A stretch of DNA of 64,000 nt from Desulfuromonadales bacterium (GTDB lineage: Bacteria > Desulfobacterota > Desulfuromonadia > Desulfuromonadales > BM103): assembly GCA_030145205.1 (NCBI GenBank), contig JAQYVZ010000018.1:1-64000 (forward strand), given 5' to 3'. The notes under the pieces are model-generated. The model saw only the letters and a list, made by a program, of their open reading frames with translations, was not told the origin of the DNA and made no database searches. This document shows positions 1 to 7,564 of the stretch, in pieces; position 1 is the first letter of the stretch; the number at the start of each line of letters is the position of its first letter. Position numbers and translations under genes: made by a program.

Positions 1-124
1 AAGCGGGGCGACAACTACATTGACACCCGCCGAGAAATAGATGCGAGAGGAAAATTGAGAAGGTTTTTTGCTCATAAATGGATGTTATCGCGTTTCGTGA
101 CATTTAAAAAAATATCGCTGTTTC

Positions 125-157
125 GTAGCACACCTGCTTCGGGAACAGGTGCGCTAC
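125..157. repeat. Inverted repeat, 12-bp arms with one mismatch
   Basis: GTAGCACACCTG, a 9-base loop, then CAGGTGCGCTAC. The arms pair over 12 bases with one mismatch. No T-run follows on either strand, so it does not look like a normal terminator. The surrounding 1-271 stretch shows no convincing gene. It could be the tail of an upstream unit or a relic of a mobile element. Confidence 0.5.
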
Positions 158-271
158 AGGCATAGCTCGATGATATAGCGCAGTTTCATAGGACCCCTGC
201 TTTTTGAATGTGACGCAAAAAGTCCCCTGGAGATCCCAAGGGCCGTTCTTTTCATACCGTTTCAACATCAA

Positions 272-514
272 TCAACTTAGATCATCAATAGAGGCACCAA
301 GGACATTGTTCTTGACTGACTCTATCCCCGTTTCCGTCGATGATGCTGATGAATACATCTGGCTTTGTTCGATGATTTGCCTGTTCTTGGCCTTCAACAC
401 GAAATACGGTTTGCCGTTTTTGGCTTCCTTCCTTTCGTAGTTGCCATCATCATCTGCATTCTTTTGAATGGACTCAATACCATTCTGTGCGTTCGACTTA
501 GCCTTATATTTCAA
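272..514 (-). pseudogene. YegP-like (DUF1508) protein, N-terminally truncated
   Basis: The 80-residue frame matches the YegP/DUF1508 family, small proteins of unknown role built from two similar units of about 50 residues. The second unit is complete (core 'YFVLKAKNRQIIEQSQMY', then 'ETGIESVKNN'). Only the end of the first is left ('YKAKSNAQNGIESIQKN'). The frame begins at a TTG codon, and a TAA lies two codons upstream of it, so roughly the first 28 residues of a normal family member are missing; I could not find them in another frame just upstream. No ribosome binding site is visible at the TTG. I read it as a decayed copy; translation of a one-and-a-half-unit protein from TTG is the alternative. 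Confidence 0.7.
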
Positions 515-902
515 AAATTATATTTACAATGTTTTACATCCAAGAAACTTAATTAAAGTAGATTCCCAGCTCTAGAGCCATTTGCCTCCCCGTGGTGGCT
601 CATTCAGTAAGGTAAGGTCATTTATCTTGGCCCAAACGAGAAATCCTCGAAAACCCTGACATTTATGACCAAACCAACCCACACTGACACATCTTAGCAG
701 ACGCATCTCAAATATTTCCCACAATTCCTCTCGCAACTAATTCATGGGTTGTTTTTGATCAAAATACGAAGTTATTAATAACCCTGCATTCCAGTAACGA
801 TGAAATCTTCCTGACAGTCGTGAGTTGTGAGAAGTCAGGCTCTACCTCGCAATTTTTCTTTATGACAACACTTGTGATAATGTGATGAAATAGCGAGGAA
901 AA
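515..902. other. AT-rich intergenic region with a palindrome
   Basis: No gene seen. It holds the missing 5' side of the yegP-like remnant (not recoverable by eye), a perfect 12-bp palindrome GTTATTAATAAC at 771-782, and the likely promoter of the AraC-type gene near 873-881. The palindrome lies about 120 bp before the AraC start and could be a regulator site; this is a guess. Confidence 0.4.
873..881 (+). promoter_or_regulatory. Extended -10 promoter candidate for the AraC-type gene
   Basis: TGTGATAAT fits an extended -10 element (TGn followed by GATAAT), 21 bases before the ATG at 903. The -35 position is only T-rich, so the call rests on the extended -10. Confidence 0.4.
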
Positions 903-1730
903 ATGAAGCAGAATAGCGTTCAGTACCATATCCCAGAAGGAATCAACGGCTTAGAACTACTGACATGTTCTGATGCTGGCTATCACTTTTCGCCCCACTT
1001 CCACGACTCTTACTGCATCTGGCTAAATGCCAGCAGTGCTGAAACCTATACCTACAAAGGTAATTCCGGAATACTGCAAACAGGTGATGTTGGAATTATT
1101 GCGCCAGGCGAAGTGCATTCCAATAGTGTGTTTGGCTCTGAGTCACGGCAACTTCTTACCTATTACCTTAACGATGACCTACTCCAAGCTGTTGCCCTTG
1201 ACATTTCGGGTCGGTCTGATTCTTCGATAGAGTTACCGACAGATTTTCATTCTGACACTGAAGCTTATATGGGGCTAATTACACTTTGGCAGACCCTAAA
1301 AACTTCAAAATCTACTATGGAACGTCAGTCGGCTTTTTATGAAGTCCTTTCTTTGCTTATAAATAGATATGCAAATCCTGTCCAACCAGAGATAGATACT
1401 GGGAGAGAACAAAAACGAACCTCTGTGGTCATTGAACAGTTTCACGACAGGATAGATGAAGACCTTCGACTGGACGAACTTGCAAACCTGGTCGATTGCA
1501 CTCCATATTACTTGATCCGTTTTTTCAAGAAAGCCATCGGAATGACCCCTCATGCCTATCTCTTGCATTTGCGTTTAGAAAAAGCCAAGAACCTGTTGCG
1601 GCAAGGACACAGCATTGTCGATACAGCCTTTGCTACAGGCTTTACCGATCAAAGTCATTTGACTCGTCACTTCAAGGCCAAATTAGGTATCCCCCCTGGT
1701 GTTTATCAAAATCAGATTCTCAGCAACTGA
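903..1730 (+). CDS. AraC family transcriptional regulator with N-terminal cupin domain
   Basis: A 275-residue DNA-binding regulator. Residues about 20-90 form a cupin-like effector domain ('HFSPHFHDSY', then 'GDVGIIAPGEVHSN'). Residues about 177-270 hold the double helix-turn-helix of the AraC family ('LRLDELANLVDCTPYYLIRFFKKAIGMTP' region, then 'VDTAFATGFTDQSHLTRHFK'). The ATG has GAGG just upstream. Regulators of this build often control a nearby exporter and sense a small molecule; the EamA exporter about 1 kb downstream is a possible target, but nothing in the sequence proves this. The gene is intact although both neighbouring genes (yegP-like, csaA-like) are broken. Confidence 0.9.
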   Translation: MKQNSVQYHIPEGINGLELLTCSDAGYHFSPHFHDSYCIWLNASSAETYTYKGNSGILQTGDVGIIAPGEVHSNSVFGSESRQLLTYYLNDDLLQAVALDISGRSDSSIELPTDFHSDTEAYMGLITLWQTLKTSKSTMERQSAFYEVLSLLINRYANPVQPEIDTGREQKRTSVVIEQFHDRIDEDLRLDELANLVDCTPYYLIRFFKKAIGMTPHAYLLHLRLEKAKNLLRQGHSIVDTAFATGFTDQSHLTRHFKAKLGIPPGVYQNQILSN

Positions 1731-1811
1731 TAATTTAGGTCAATTTTGTACAAGACGCTTCCTTTCTGAATTGTTATGACAGAGAAAAATCTCGTCATTG
1801 AGGAGGAGTCT

Positions 1812-1991
1812 ATGAATATTGTATTACACAAGTGGATACGGCAGTGGCTCCAACATCGAATCCATTGTAAGCAGCTTATGACATTGACAGAGAGTGAGCG
1901 CAACGATCTTGCCATCAGCAGGATTGATGCTGAACAGCTTGCTGGACGGTATCCGTCTGCCGGATGTTACGAATTAGATAGAGGAGAATAA
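1812..1991 (+). CDS. DUF1127-like small protein
   Basis: A 59-residue protein. I chose the ATG at 1812 because AGGAGG lies six bases upstream; an earlier in-frame ATG at 1776 has no such site. The sequence 'WIRQWLQHRIHCKQLMTLTESERNDLAISRIDAEQLAG' resembles the DUF1127 (YjiS-like) motif: an Arg/Trp-rich helix, then a 'L..L....L.DLGI.R.....' pattern. DUF1127 proteins are small; in some alphaproteobacteria they bind RNA and affect phosphate and carbon metabolism, but the role here is unknown. It is followed four bases later by the csaA-like reading frame, suggesting one transcript. Confidence 0.65.
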   Translation: MNIVLHKWIRQWLQHRIHCKQLMTLTESERNDLAISRIDAEQLAGRYPSAGCYELDRGE

Positions 1992-1995
1992 TCAA

Positions 1996-2355
1996 ATGTC
2001 TAAAGAGACAAAACCGGTCGTATCGTATTAAGACTCATTCGAGAAACTTGACATTAGAATTGGCAGAGTTGTCGCTGTTGAACTCGAAAACGAAACACAC
2101 AAGCCAACGTATAAAATGACCGTAGATTTTGGCAAATATGGAAAACGAGTTAGCTATGGCAGGTTCACCCAGCATCCAGTGGAAGAGGTAAAGGACAGAC
2201 TTGTATTGGGTGTCTTGAACTTTGAGCCTCGCCAAATGGGACCAGTGACTTCCGAAGTATTGATCCTGGGTGTCCAATACCCAAAAGCTGAAAGCGGTGA
2301 GGCGACTTTTGTTTCACCATCAGTCAATGCAAAGGTCGGAAGTAAATTGTTTTAG
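1996..2355 (+). pseudogene. CsaA-like tRNA-binding-domain protein with an in-frame stop at codon 12
   Basis: Reading from ATG 1996 gives 11 residues, then TAA at 2029-2031, then an open frame to 2355 that matches the CsaA/EMAP-II type tRNA-binding fold ('FEKLDIRIGRVVAVE', 'YKMTVDFG', 'VLGVLNFEPRQMGPVTSEVLILG'). Residues on both sides of the stop belong to the family, so this is one gene interrupted by a stop, either by a CAA to TAA change or by three inserted bases. The next in-frame ATG is at 2116, after the first two core strands, so restart would give a fragment. The family acts as a chaperone or tRNA binder. Likely a recent pseudogene; a sequencing error is possible. Confidence 0.75.
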
Positions 2356-2717
2356 CAAGAATCTTTTTGCGGAAGGATACTCCTAAAAGTCCTCTCACAT
2401 TGACTCAGGCATGGAGAACCTAGGGGAGATTCTCATAACCCGCTAAATACGGAGCCCCTATCTGCCTCTTCTGGACCCTGCAGAATGCAGAATGATCCTC
2501 CGTAGCTAAAGGGCCATTTACAGATTTTCGGCTACAGCAGATAAAATTAGTTCCCAACTTTATTTCCCCTGAACAGGTATGCTCATTTTACCCCCACCTG
2601 AATGTTCCATATAACATACACCTTGACAACATACCGCACGTCAGTTAATTTAGCACTCAAACGGTTACCATAAGGCACACCGCAAAACGAGAGATTTCAA
2701 GAAAGACATTCCAGACA
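2356..2717. other. Intergenic region before the EamA gene
   Basis: No gene seen in about 360 bases. It contains a spaced inverted repeat (ACGGAG near 2448, CTCCGT near 2499), a short tandem TGCAGAA pair near 2482-2495, and the EamA promoter at 2623-2651. Confidence 0.4.
2623..2651 (+). promoter_or_regulatory. Sigma-70-type promoter for the EamA gene
   Basis: TTGACA at 2623-2628, a 17-base spacer and TAATTT at 2646-2651. The -35 box is perfect and the spacing is optimal. The start codon is 67 bases further on. Confidence 0.65.
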
Positions 2718-3653
2718 ATGACCCACAAAACAAACTCCTTTGCGATGATCGCCTTTTGCGCCCTTGGTGTGATTTGGGGCAGCAACTTCATCTACATGAA
2801 GCTGGCGGCCAACCTGATCTCACCGCTTCAGATCGTCTTCTTTCGAGTCCTGTTCGGTTTTGTCCCCGTGGTCATTTACGCCCAACTGCGCGGTACACTG
2901 CGCTGGCAGCACCTCAGGCATAGTGGTCATTTTTTCGTGATGGGCATGCTGGCGACCGCAGTTTACTATTACGGCTTTGCCAAGGGAACCTCGCTGCTGT
3001 TGTCCGGAGTGGCCGGTGCTGTCAGCGGCGCAATCCCGCTATTCTCCTTCCTGCTCGCCGTTCTCTTTATTGCTGAAGAGAAAGCCACGCGCCTGAAAAT
3101 CGCCGGCGTTCTGGTCGGCTTTATCGGGGTCGTCATCATCGGACGCCCCTCGGGAGCAGACCTGGCTAGCACCAATCTGGAAGGGGTTGCCTATATGGTG
3201 GCTGGCTCACTCAGTGTCGGCGCTTCATTTGTCTATGCGAAAAAATTTGTGATCCCCCTGAAAATCCCCGCAGCCGCGCTGACCACTTACCAATTGGGAA
3301 TTGGCCTGCTGATGCTGTCACTCTTCACGGACTACTCCGGCATCGGCAAAATCTTCACCAATTTTCATGCATCAATCGGTTTGATCGTCGGTCTCGGCCT
3401 GCTCGGCACCGGTCTGGCCTACATCATCTACTATTACATTGTTGAAAAACTCGGGGCGGTCTCGGCCTCGTCTGTCACCTATATCCCTCCCGTGATCGCA
3501 TTACTGATCGGCTCCCTGATTGTCGGCGAGCCGATTGTACTGTTTGACTATGCGGCAACGGTGCTGATCTTTGCCGGCGTCTTCCTGCTGAAGCGTTCTC
3601 CCCGCAACAGATTAAATTTGAAGCGCACAGCCGTTTCTAGTAAACTCGCCTAG
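2718..3653 (+). CDS. EamA/DMT family inner-membrane transporter
   Basis: A 311-residue membrane protein made of two EamA repeats (about residues 8-145 and 155-292), with some ten hydrophobic helices. Family features include 'GVIWGSNFIYMKLA' near the N-terminus and 'SASSVTYIPPVIALLIGSLIVGEP' near the C-terminus. Members export or exchange small metabolites such as amino acids or their derivatives; the substrate cannot be told here. A strong promoter lies just upstream, so it probably forms its own unit. The deoxynucleotide kinase gene starts 43 bases after it. Control by the upstream AraC-type regulator is possible. Confidence 0.88.
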   Translation: MTHKTNSFAMIAFCALGVIWGSNFIYMKLAANLISPLQIVFFRVLFGFVPVVIYAQLRGTLRWQHLRHSGHFFVMGMLATAVYYYGFAKGTSLLLSGVAGAVSGAIPLFSFLLAVLFIAEEKATRLKIAGVLVGFIGVVIIGRPSGADLASTNLEGVAYMVAGSLSVGASFVYAKKFVIPLKIPAAALTTYQLGIGLLMLSLFTDYSGIGKIFTNFHASIGLIVGLGLLGTGLAYIIYYYIVEKLGAVSASSVTYIPPVIALLIGSLIVGEPIVLFDYAATVLIFAGVFLLKRSPRNRLNLKRTAVSSKLA

Positions 3654-3696
3654 CCGATCGGTCACAGTATCGGGATCTGACAAATGAGGTGAGAAC

Positions 3697-4365
3697 ATGA
3701 TTATTGGTTTCGCGGGAAAAGCCGCTACGGGGAAAACCACGGCAGCCAGACATCTGGCAGCAACTCTGGAGATGCCGGTCACAATTTTGCCGATGGCGAA
3801 AGTTCTACGTGACGAAGTGGAGGCGTTTCTGCGAGGCATCGACGCACAGGAATTTGTGCCGCTGGTTTACGGTGATCAGGACGACAAGGTTCGGGTGTTT
3901 CATGTCGACACAGCCAAGGCTCAAGCTGCTTGCCCCATCTGGGAAGGGTTTGTGACCGAGCACCGTGAGATTCAGGACCATCACGACCGGACGGCGGTCA
4001 CGGTACGACGGATCCTGCAATGGTGGGGGACGGAATACCGGCGCGCCCAGGACCCCGACTACTGGACCAAGGCCTGGGGCCGGGAAGTTGAAACGCTGGC
4101 TTTCGAGAAAAGGCTCATCCTTGTGGACGACGTCCGTTTCATGAACGAACTGAATGTCATCCGTGATCATGGCGGACTGATCGTAAAAATTGAACGGCCA
4201 GGGTTTGACGGGGCCAACAATCACAGCAGCGAGACTTCGCTGGATGGCTACAGCGCCTGGGACGGGAAGATCGTCAACGACGACACCATCGACCAGCTCG
4301 GCATAAACGCAGAAACCCTGATCGCGGAGCTCCTGCAGAAGGCGGCAGTATCAACCTCCCCCTAG
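3697..4365 (+). CDS. Deoxynucleoside monophosphate kinase-like P-loop protein (phage type)
   Basis: A 222-residue protein with a P-loop near its N-terminus (GKAATGKT, residues 7-14). The middle and end resemble the T4 gene-1 type deoxynucleotide kinases: 'ILQWWGTEYRRAQDPDYW', 'ILVDDVRFMNE' and a 'HSSET' segment. Such enzymes phosphorylate dNMPs to dNDPs and are mostly phage encoded; here no other phage gene is near, so it is either domesticated or a stray transfer. GAGGTGAG lies before the ATG. Its stop codon overlaps that of the convergent cyclic-nucleotide-binding gene by four bases (CTAG, 4362-4365). Confidence 0.7.
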   Translation: MIIGFAGKAATGKTTAARHLAATLEMPVTILPMAKVLRDEVEAFLRGIDAQEFVPLVYGDQDDKVRVFHVDTAKAQAACPIWEGFVTEHREIQDHHDRTAVTVRRILQWWGTEYRRAQDPDYWTKAWGREVETLAFEKRLILVDDVRFMNELNVIRDHGGLIVKIERPGFDGANNHSSETSLDGYSAWDGKIVNDDTIDQLGINAETLIAELLQKAAVSTSP

Positions 4366-4832
4366 AACACACTGGCCAGCCGTCCCAAGGCATTCTCCAA
4401 CCGGGTTGAGACCGACAACAGCATCCCCTTGAGCAGCTTGACCGCGAGCTCGCCATGCTTATCAAGAATTCGGCGAAAGTTCTCATGGTCGATCATCACC
4501 AGGTCGAGGTCTTCGAGCACTTCGGCCGTGACCTTATGGGGGGAGCCATCTAACATCCCGCGCTCACCGACCATCGAACCATCGGCCAGCACACCGACCA
4601 CCACATCCTTCCCTTCGAATTCCGTACCGACCTTGATCAACACGCGCCCTGATGTAATAAAAGCCATGTAATCGCAGACGTCACCCTCCCGCCAGAGAAC
4701 AGTCCCGGCAGGGACATGCCGGCAGGTAAAGTGGTGAGAGAGATCGCTCAGCTCCTGATCACTCAGGAAACTGAAAAAACTCAGTTCACGCGTCATGCGT
4801 GCACAGACTTCTCCGCTGATGATGCCGTCCAT
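4362..4832 (-). CDS. Cyclic-nucleotide-binding domain protein without DNA-binding domain
   Basis: A 156-residue protein consisting of one cNMP-binding fold ('FFSFLSDQELSDLS', 'VPAGTVLWREGDVCDYMAFITSGRVLI', 'DGSMVGERGMLDGSPHKVTAEV'). The Crp-type helix-turn-helix is absent; the C-terminus ends in an amphipathic helix ('LKGMLLSVSTRLENALGRL'). The usual 'RxA/RSA' part of the phosphate-binding cassette reads 'SPHKVTA', so binding of cAMP or cGMP is uncertain. It lies 27 bases downstream of mlaC on the same strand and is probably the last gene of the mla operon, perhaps a regulatory add-on. Confidence 0.8.
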   Translation of the reverse strand: MDGIISGEVCARMTRELSFFSFLSDQELSDLSHHFTCRHVPAGTVLWREGDVCDYMAFITSGRVLIKVGTEFEGKDVVVGVLADGSMVGERGMLDGSPHKVTAEVLEDLDLVMIDHENFRRILDKHGELAVKLLKGMLLSVSTRLENALGRLASVF

Positions 4833-4859
4833 GGTGACACCTTCCTTGAGGTTCGGTAT

Positions 4860-5474
4860 TCAACCCGCAGTCTCTGCCATGCGAATTTCGTCCAACTTCT
4901 CCTGCATGCGGGCCAACAGCCTGGTCATCCCCTCCTTGCGGGCAATTTCCCGGTAATTGTCACGGTAGGTGCGCACCAGACTGACACCCTCCACGATCAC
5001 GTCGTAGACCAGCCAGCCCCCTTCTTTCTGCACCAGCTTGTAATCAATGGGAATCTCCGCGGAAGCGGTCAGGATCTGCGTCCCGACCCGCGCCTTACGT
5101 CCGTCGATCTGCTCATCACCGAACAGAATTTCCTCGTCGGTGTAGGCTTCGATCTTGCCGATATAGCTCGCTTCCAGCAGGTCGGAGAACAGGACGATAA
5201 ACTGCGCCCGGTCCTCCTTGCCTGTTTTGCGCCACTGGGGGCCAAGCACATATTGCGACATCACCGAAAAATCAAACCTCTGACGGAGCAGTGTGCTGAG
5301 CTCATGACGACGAGACTCCCCCTGCAGGGTGTCGTTCTGCAGAACCGTCAGGATCTGATTGATCGATTGCTCGAGTTGCGCTTTGGGGCCATCGGCGCAA
5401 AGTGCCGGAACCGAAGCAAATAACAAACCGAGCAGCAGGATCAGACAGCAGCCGATGCGAAGTCGTCTTTTCAT
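4860..5474 (-). CDS. mlaC: MlaC/Ttg2D-like periplasmic phospholipid-binding protein
   Basis: A 204-residue secreted protein. It begins with a signal peptide ('MKRRLRIGCCLILLLGLLFASVPALCA') and continues with the Tol-Tol-Ttg2 fold ('LLRQRFDFSVMSQYVLGPQWRK', 'IDYKLVQKEGGWLVYDVIVEGVSLVRTYRDNY'). MlaC ferries phospholipid between the outer-membrane MlaA complex and the inner-membrane MlaFED complex. I chose the ATG at 5474 rather than an in-frame one at 5495 because GGGAG lies seven bases before it and the signal peptide starts there. It follows mlaA by 36 bases. Confidence 0.92.
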   Translation of the reverse strand: MKRRLRIGCCLILLLGLLFASVPALCADGPKAQLEQSINQILTVLQNDTLQGESRRHELSTLLRQRFDFSVMSQYVLGPQWRKTGKEDRAQFIVLFSDLLEASYIGKIEAYTDEEILFGDEQIDGRKARVGTQILTASAEIPIDYKLVQKEGGWLVYDVIVEGVSLVRTYRDNYREIARKEGMTRLLARMQEKLDEIRMAETAG

Positions 5475-5510
5475 AACAGTCTCCCAGGCAGACACCCCGG
5501 ACCGGGCGTC

Positions 5511-6290
5511 TTATTCCTCCACCTTGGCAGCGCGATGCTGCAGGTAGGCGTTGCGGACAAACAGGTAGGGGTCGAGTGCATCTCGCTTAATGCCTTCGTA
5601 GCTATCCTTGTCGAGGGACAGTGCATTCACCCGGTCGTAGACCTTGAGACCAATCTGTTCCTCCTGTTTGAGCTTCAGGTAATAGGGTGAAGAGATCGGG
5701 TCGACAAAGGTGTCAGCCACCCGACCGACGCCATCGCGCAGGCTGCTCGGCCCGAACAACGGCAGGACCAGGTAGAAGCCGGGGCCGGCCCCGTAATGCC
5801 CCAGGGTCTGGCCGAAATCTTCGTCATGCTTCTTCAGCCCCATCTTGCGGGCCGGATCAAACAGGCCGAGGATGCCGACGGTGCTGTTCACCACGAACCG
5901 GCCCAGCTCGGTGCCCGCCTCCTTGAACTTGAACTGCAGGGTGGCGTTCAAAAACCGCACCGGCGTACCCAGGTTTGAAAAAGCCCGGTTCACTGAATTT
6001 CTGGCCGGCTCCGGGACCACCCGGTAAACCCGCGCCACCGGCTTAAGCAAATAGAAGTAAAGCTTGTCATTGACCCAGAACATGCCCCGGTTGAAGGGCT
6101 CCAATGGATCGGAAACAACCGGCGCCTCTTCCTCATCGTCCCAGAGGAAGTCTTCATCACTGTCCAGCGCCGAACCGTTCAGCGACGCCGCTTCTTGAGC
6201 AAATGCCGGCAAAACCGATACGCCGAGCATAAGCAGAATCAACACAATGCTGACCGGACGTGAGAGTGAGGAGAAAAGAAAACCTGACAT
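5511..6290 (-). CDS. mlaA: MlaA/VacJ family outer-membrane phospholipid transport protein
   Basis: A 259-residue protein with a signal sequence (residues 1-31, 'LPAFAQ') and the full VacJ domain ('DPLEPFNRGMFWVNDKLYFYLLKPVARVYR', 'FGQTLGHYGAGPGFYLVLPLFGPSSLRDGVG'). The family removes misplaced phospholipid from the outer leaflet of the outer membrane. E. coli MlaA is a lipoprotein; this protein has no cysteine at all, so it cannot be lipid-anchored in that way. AGGAG precedes the ATG. It sits inside the operon between mlaD and mlaC, whereas in E. coli mlaA is unlinked. Confidence 0.93.
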   Translation of the reverse strand: MSGFLFSSLSRPVSIVLILLMLGVSVLPAFAQEAASLNGSALDSDEDFLWDDEEEAPVVSDPLEPFNRGMFWVNDKLYFYLLKPVARVYRVVPEPARNSVNRAFSNLGTPVRFLNATLQFKFKEAGTELGRFVVNSTVGILGLFDPARKMGLKKHDEDFGQTLGHYGAGPGFYLVLPLFGPSSLRDGVGRVADTFVDPISSPYYLKLKQEEQIGLKVYDRVNALSLDKDSYEGIKRDALDPYLFVRNAYLQHRAAKVEE

Positions 6291-6297
6291 ACCACTC

Positions 6298-6744
6298 CTA
6301 TTCGTTCTCGAAGATATATTTACTGACCAACTGTTCGAGGTTAATCGCCGATTCGGTCTCGTAAATCCGGCCGCCGTCGCCGATCAGTTCATCTGCCCCA
6401 CCGGGGGAAACGTCGATGTAGCGGTCACCAATAATTCCGGCGGTCCGGATGGAAGCGATCGAATCTTCCTGCAAGACCACGCCGCGATCGATATCCAGAA
6501 ACACCTCGGCTTCGTAACTGTCAGCATCCAGACGAATCCCGTCGACCTTGCCGACTTTAACTCCGGCAATTTCCACAGTCGCCCCTTTCTTGAGGCCGGA
6601 AATCGAGCCGAAACGCGCCGACACCTGGTAAGTCTCGCCACCGAGCAGGTCAACATCGCCGAGCTTGATCGACAGCCAGGCAAAGCAAAGAAACCCGGCG
6701 ACCATAAACAGCCCGACAACCGCTTCAAGACTGAACTTCTTCAT
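6298..6744 (-). CDS. mlaD: MlaD-type MCE domain protein
   Basis: A 148-residue protein: one N-terminal membrane helix ('AVVGLFMVAGFLCFAWLSIKLG') followed by a single MCE domain ('YQVSARFGSISGLKKGATVEIAGVKVGKV', 'GIIGDRYIDVSPGG'). MlaD hexamers form the periplasmic lipid channel on top of MlaE. The ATG at 6744 overlaps the end of mlaF by 20 bases and has a GAGAGGGG site. The C-terminal tail after the MCE fold is about 30 residues. Confidence 0.92.
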   Translation of the reverse strand: MKKFSLEAVVGLFMVAGFLCFAWLSIKLGDVDLLGGETYQVSARFGSISGLKKGATVEIAGVKVGKVDGIRLDADSYEAEVFLDIDRGVVLQEDSIASIRTAGIIGDRYIDVSPGGADELIGDGGRIYETESAINLEQLVSKYIFENE

Positions 6745-7540
6745 ACAAGCCCCTCTCTTCCAAATCGCTGTAATAGAGCGCGCCCATGGTTTCCCGCACA
6801 AACGCCCGTATCTCGGGTTGCTCCGACAGCTGGAACTCTTCCGGAGACAAACAGCCCTGGATGATCCCGTCGGCCAGCAGGGCGACATAATCCGCCAGTT
6901 TGAAAATCTTCGGCACGTCGTGACTGACGATCACGGCCGAATACTTCAACTGCTGCTGGGTGTGGAAAAACAGACGATACAGTTCGTTGCTTTTATTGAC
7001 GTCGAGCCCCGTGGTCGGCTCATCGAAGAAGATGACCTTCGGATCAAGCATCAAGGCCCGCGCCAGGCCGACTCGCTTACGCATGCCGCCACTCAGTTGC
7101 GCCGGAAACTTTTCATCGGCACCGTCCATGTCCATCAGCGCGAGCTTTTCGAGGACTCGGGCGCGAATCTCCTGCTCGCTCAAACGGGTCCGCTCCCGCA
7201 ACGGCAGGGCGACGTTGTCGAACACGGTCATCGAATCGAACAGGGCGACATTCTGGAACAAGACGCCGAATGTCGTGCGGATTTCCTTGAGCCGCCGTGG
7301 CTTGACCCGGTTGAGATCTTCACCATAGACCTTGACCAGCCCCCGGTCCGGCTTGACCAGCCCCAGCATATGCTTGACGATCACACTCTTGCCCTGGCCG
7401 CTGGCGCCGACGATAATGGTCGTCGTCCCTTCAGGAACGTCGAGATCGACCCCTCTAAGAACCTGCTGCTGGCCGAACGATTTCTCGACACCGCGCAGGC
7501 TGATGATCGGTTCAGACGATGATTTGCGTGCATCATTCAT
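6725..7540 (-). CDS. mlaF: MlaF-type ABC transporter ATPase
   Basis: A 271-residue ATPase with Walker A 'GASGQGKS' (about residues 45-52), signature 'LSGGMRKR', Walker B 'VIFFDEPTTGLD' and switch His in 'VSHD'. It energises phospholipid movement by the MlaE permease. The 'SGGM(R/K)KR' signature is typical of the MCE-associated ATPases. Two starts are possible: ATG 7540, which I chose, or GTG 7552 in the same frame, which has a purine-rich site too close to it. It follows mlaE by about 25 bases. Confidence 0.92.
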   Translation of the reverse strand: MNDARKSSSEPIISLRGVEKSFGQQQVLRGVDLDVPEGTTTIIVGASGQGKSVIVKHMLGLVKPDRGLVKVYGEDLNRVKPRRLKEIRTTFGVLFQNVALFDSMTVFDNVALPLRERTRLSEQEIRARVLEKLALMDMDGADEKFPAQLSGGMRKRVGLARALMLDPKVIFFDEPTTGLDVNKSNELYRLFFHTQQQLKYSAVIVSHDVPKIFKLADYVALLADGIIQGCLSPEEFQLSEQPEIRAFVRETMGALYYSDLEERGLYEEVQS

Positions 7541-7564
7541 AACGTCTCGCACCCCTCGCCAGGA

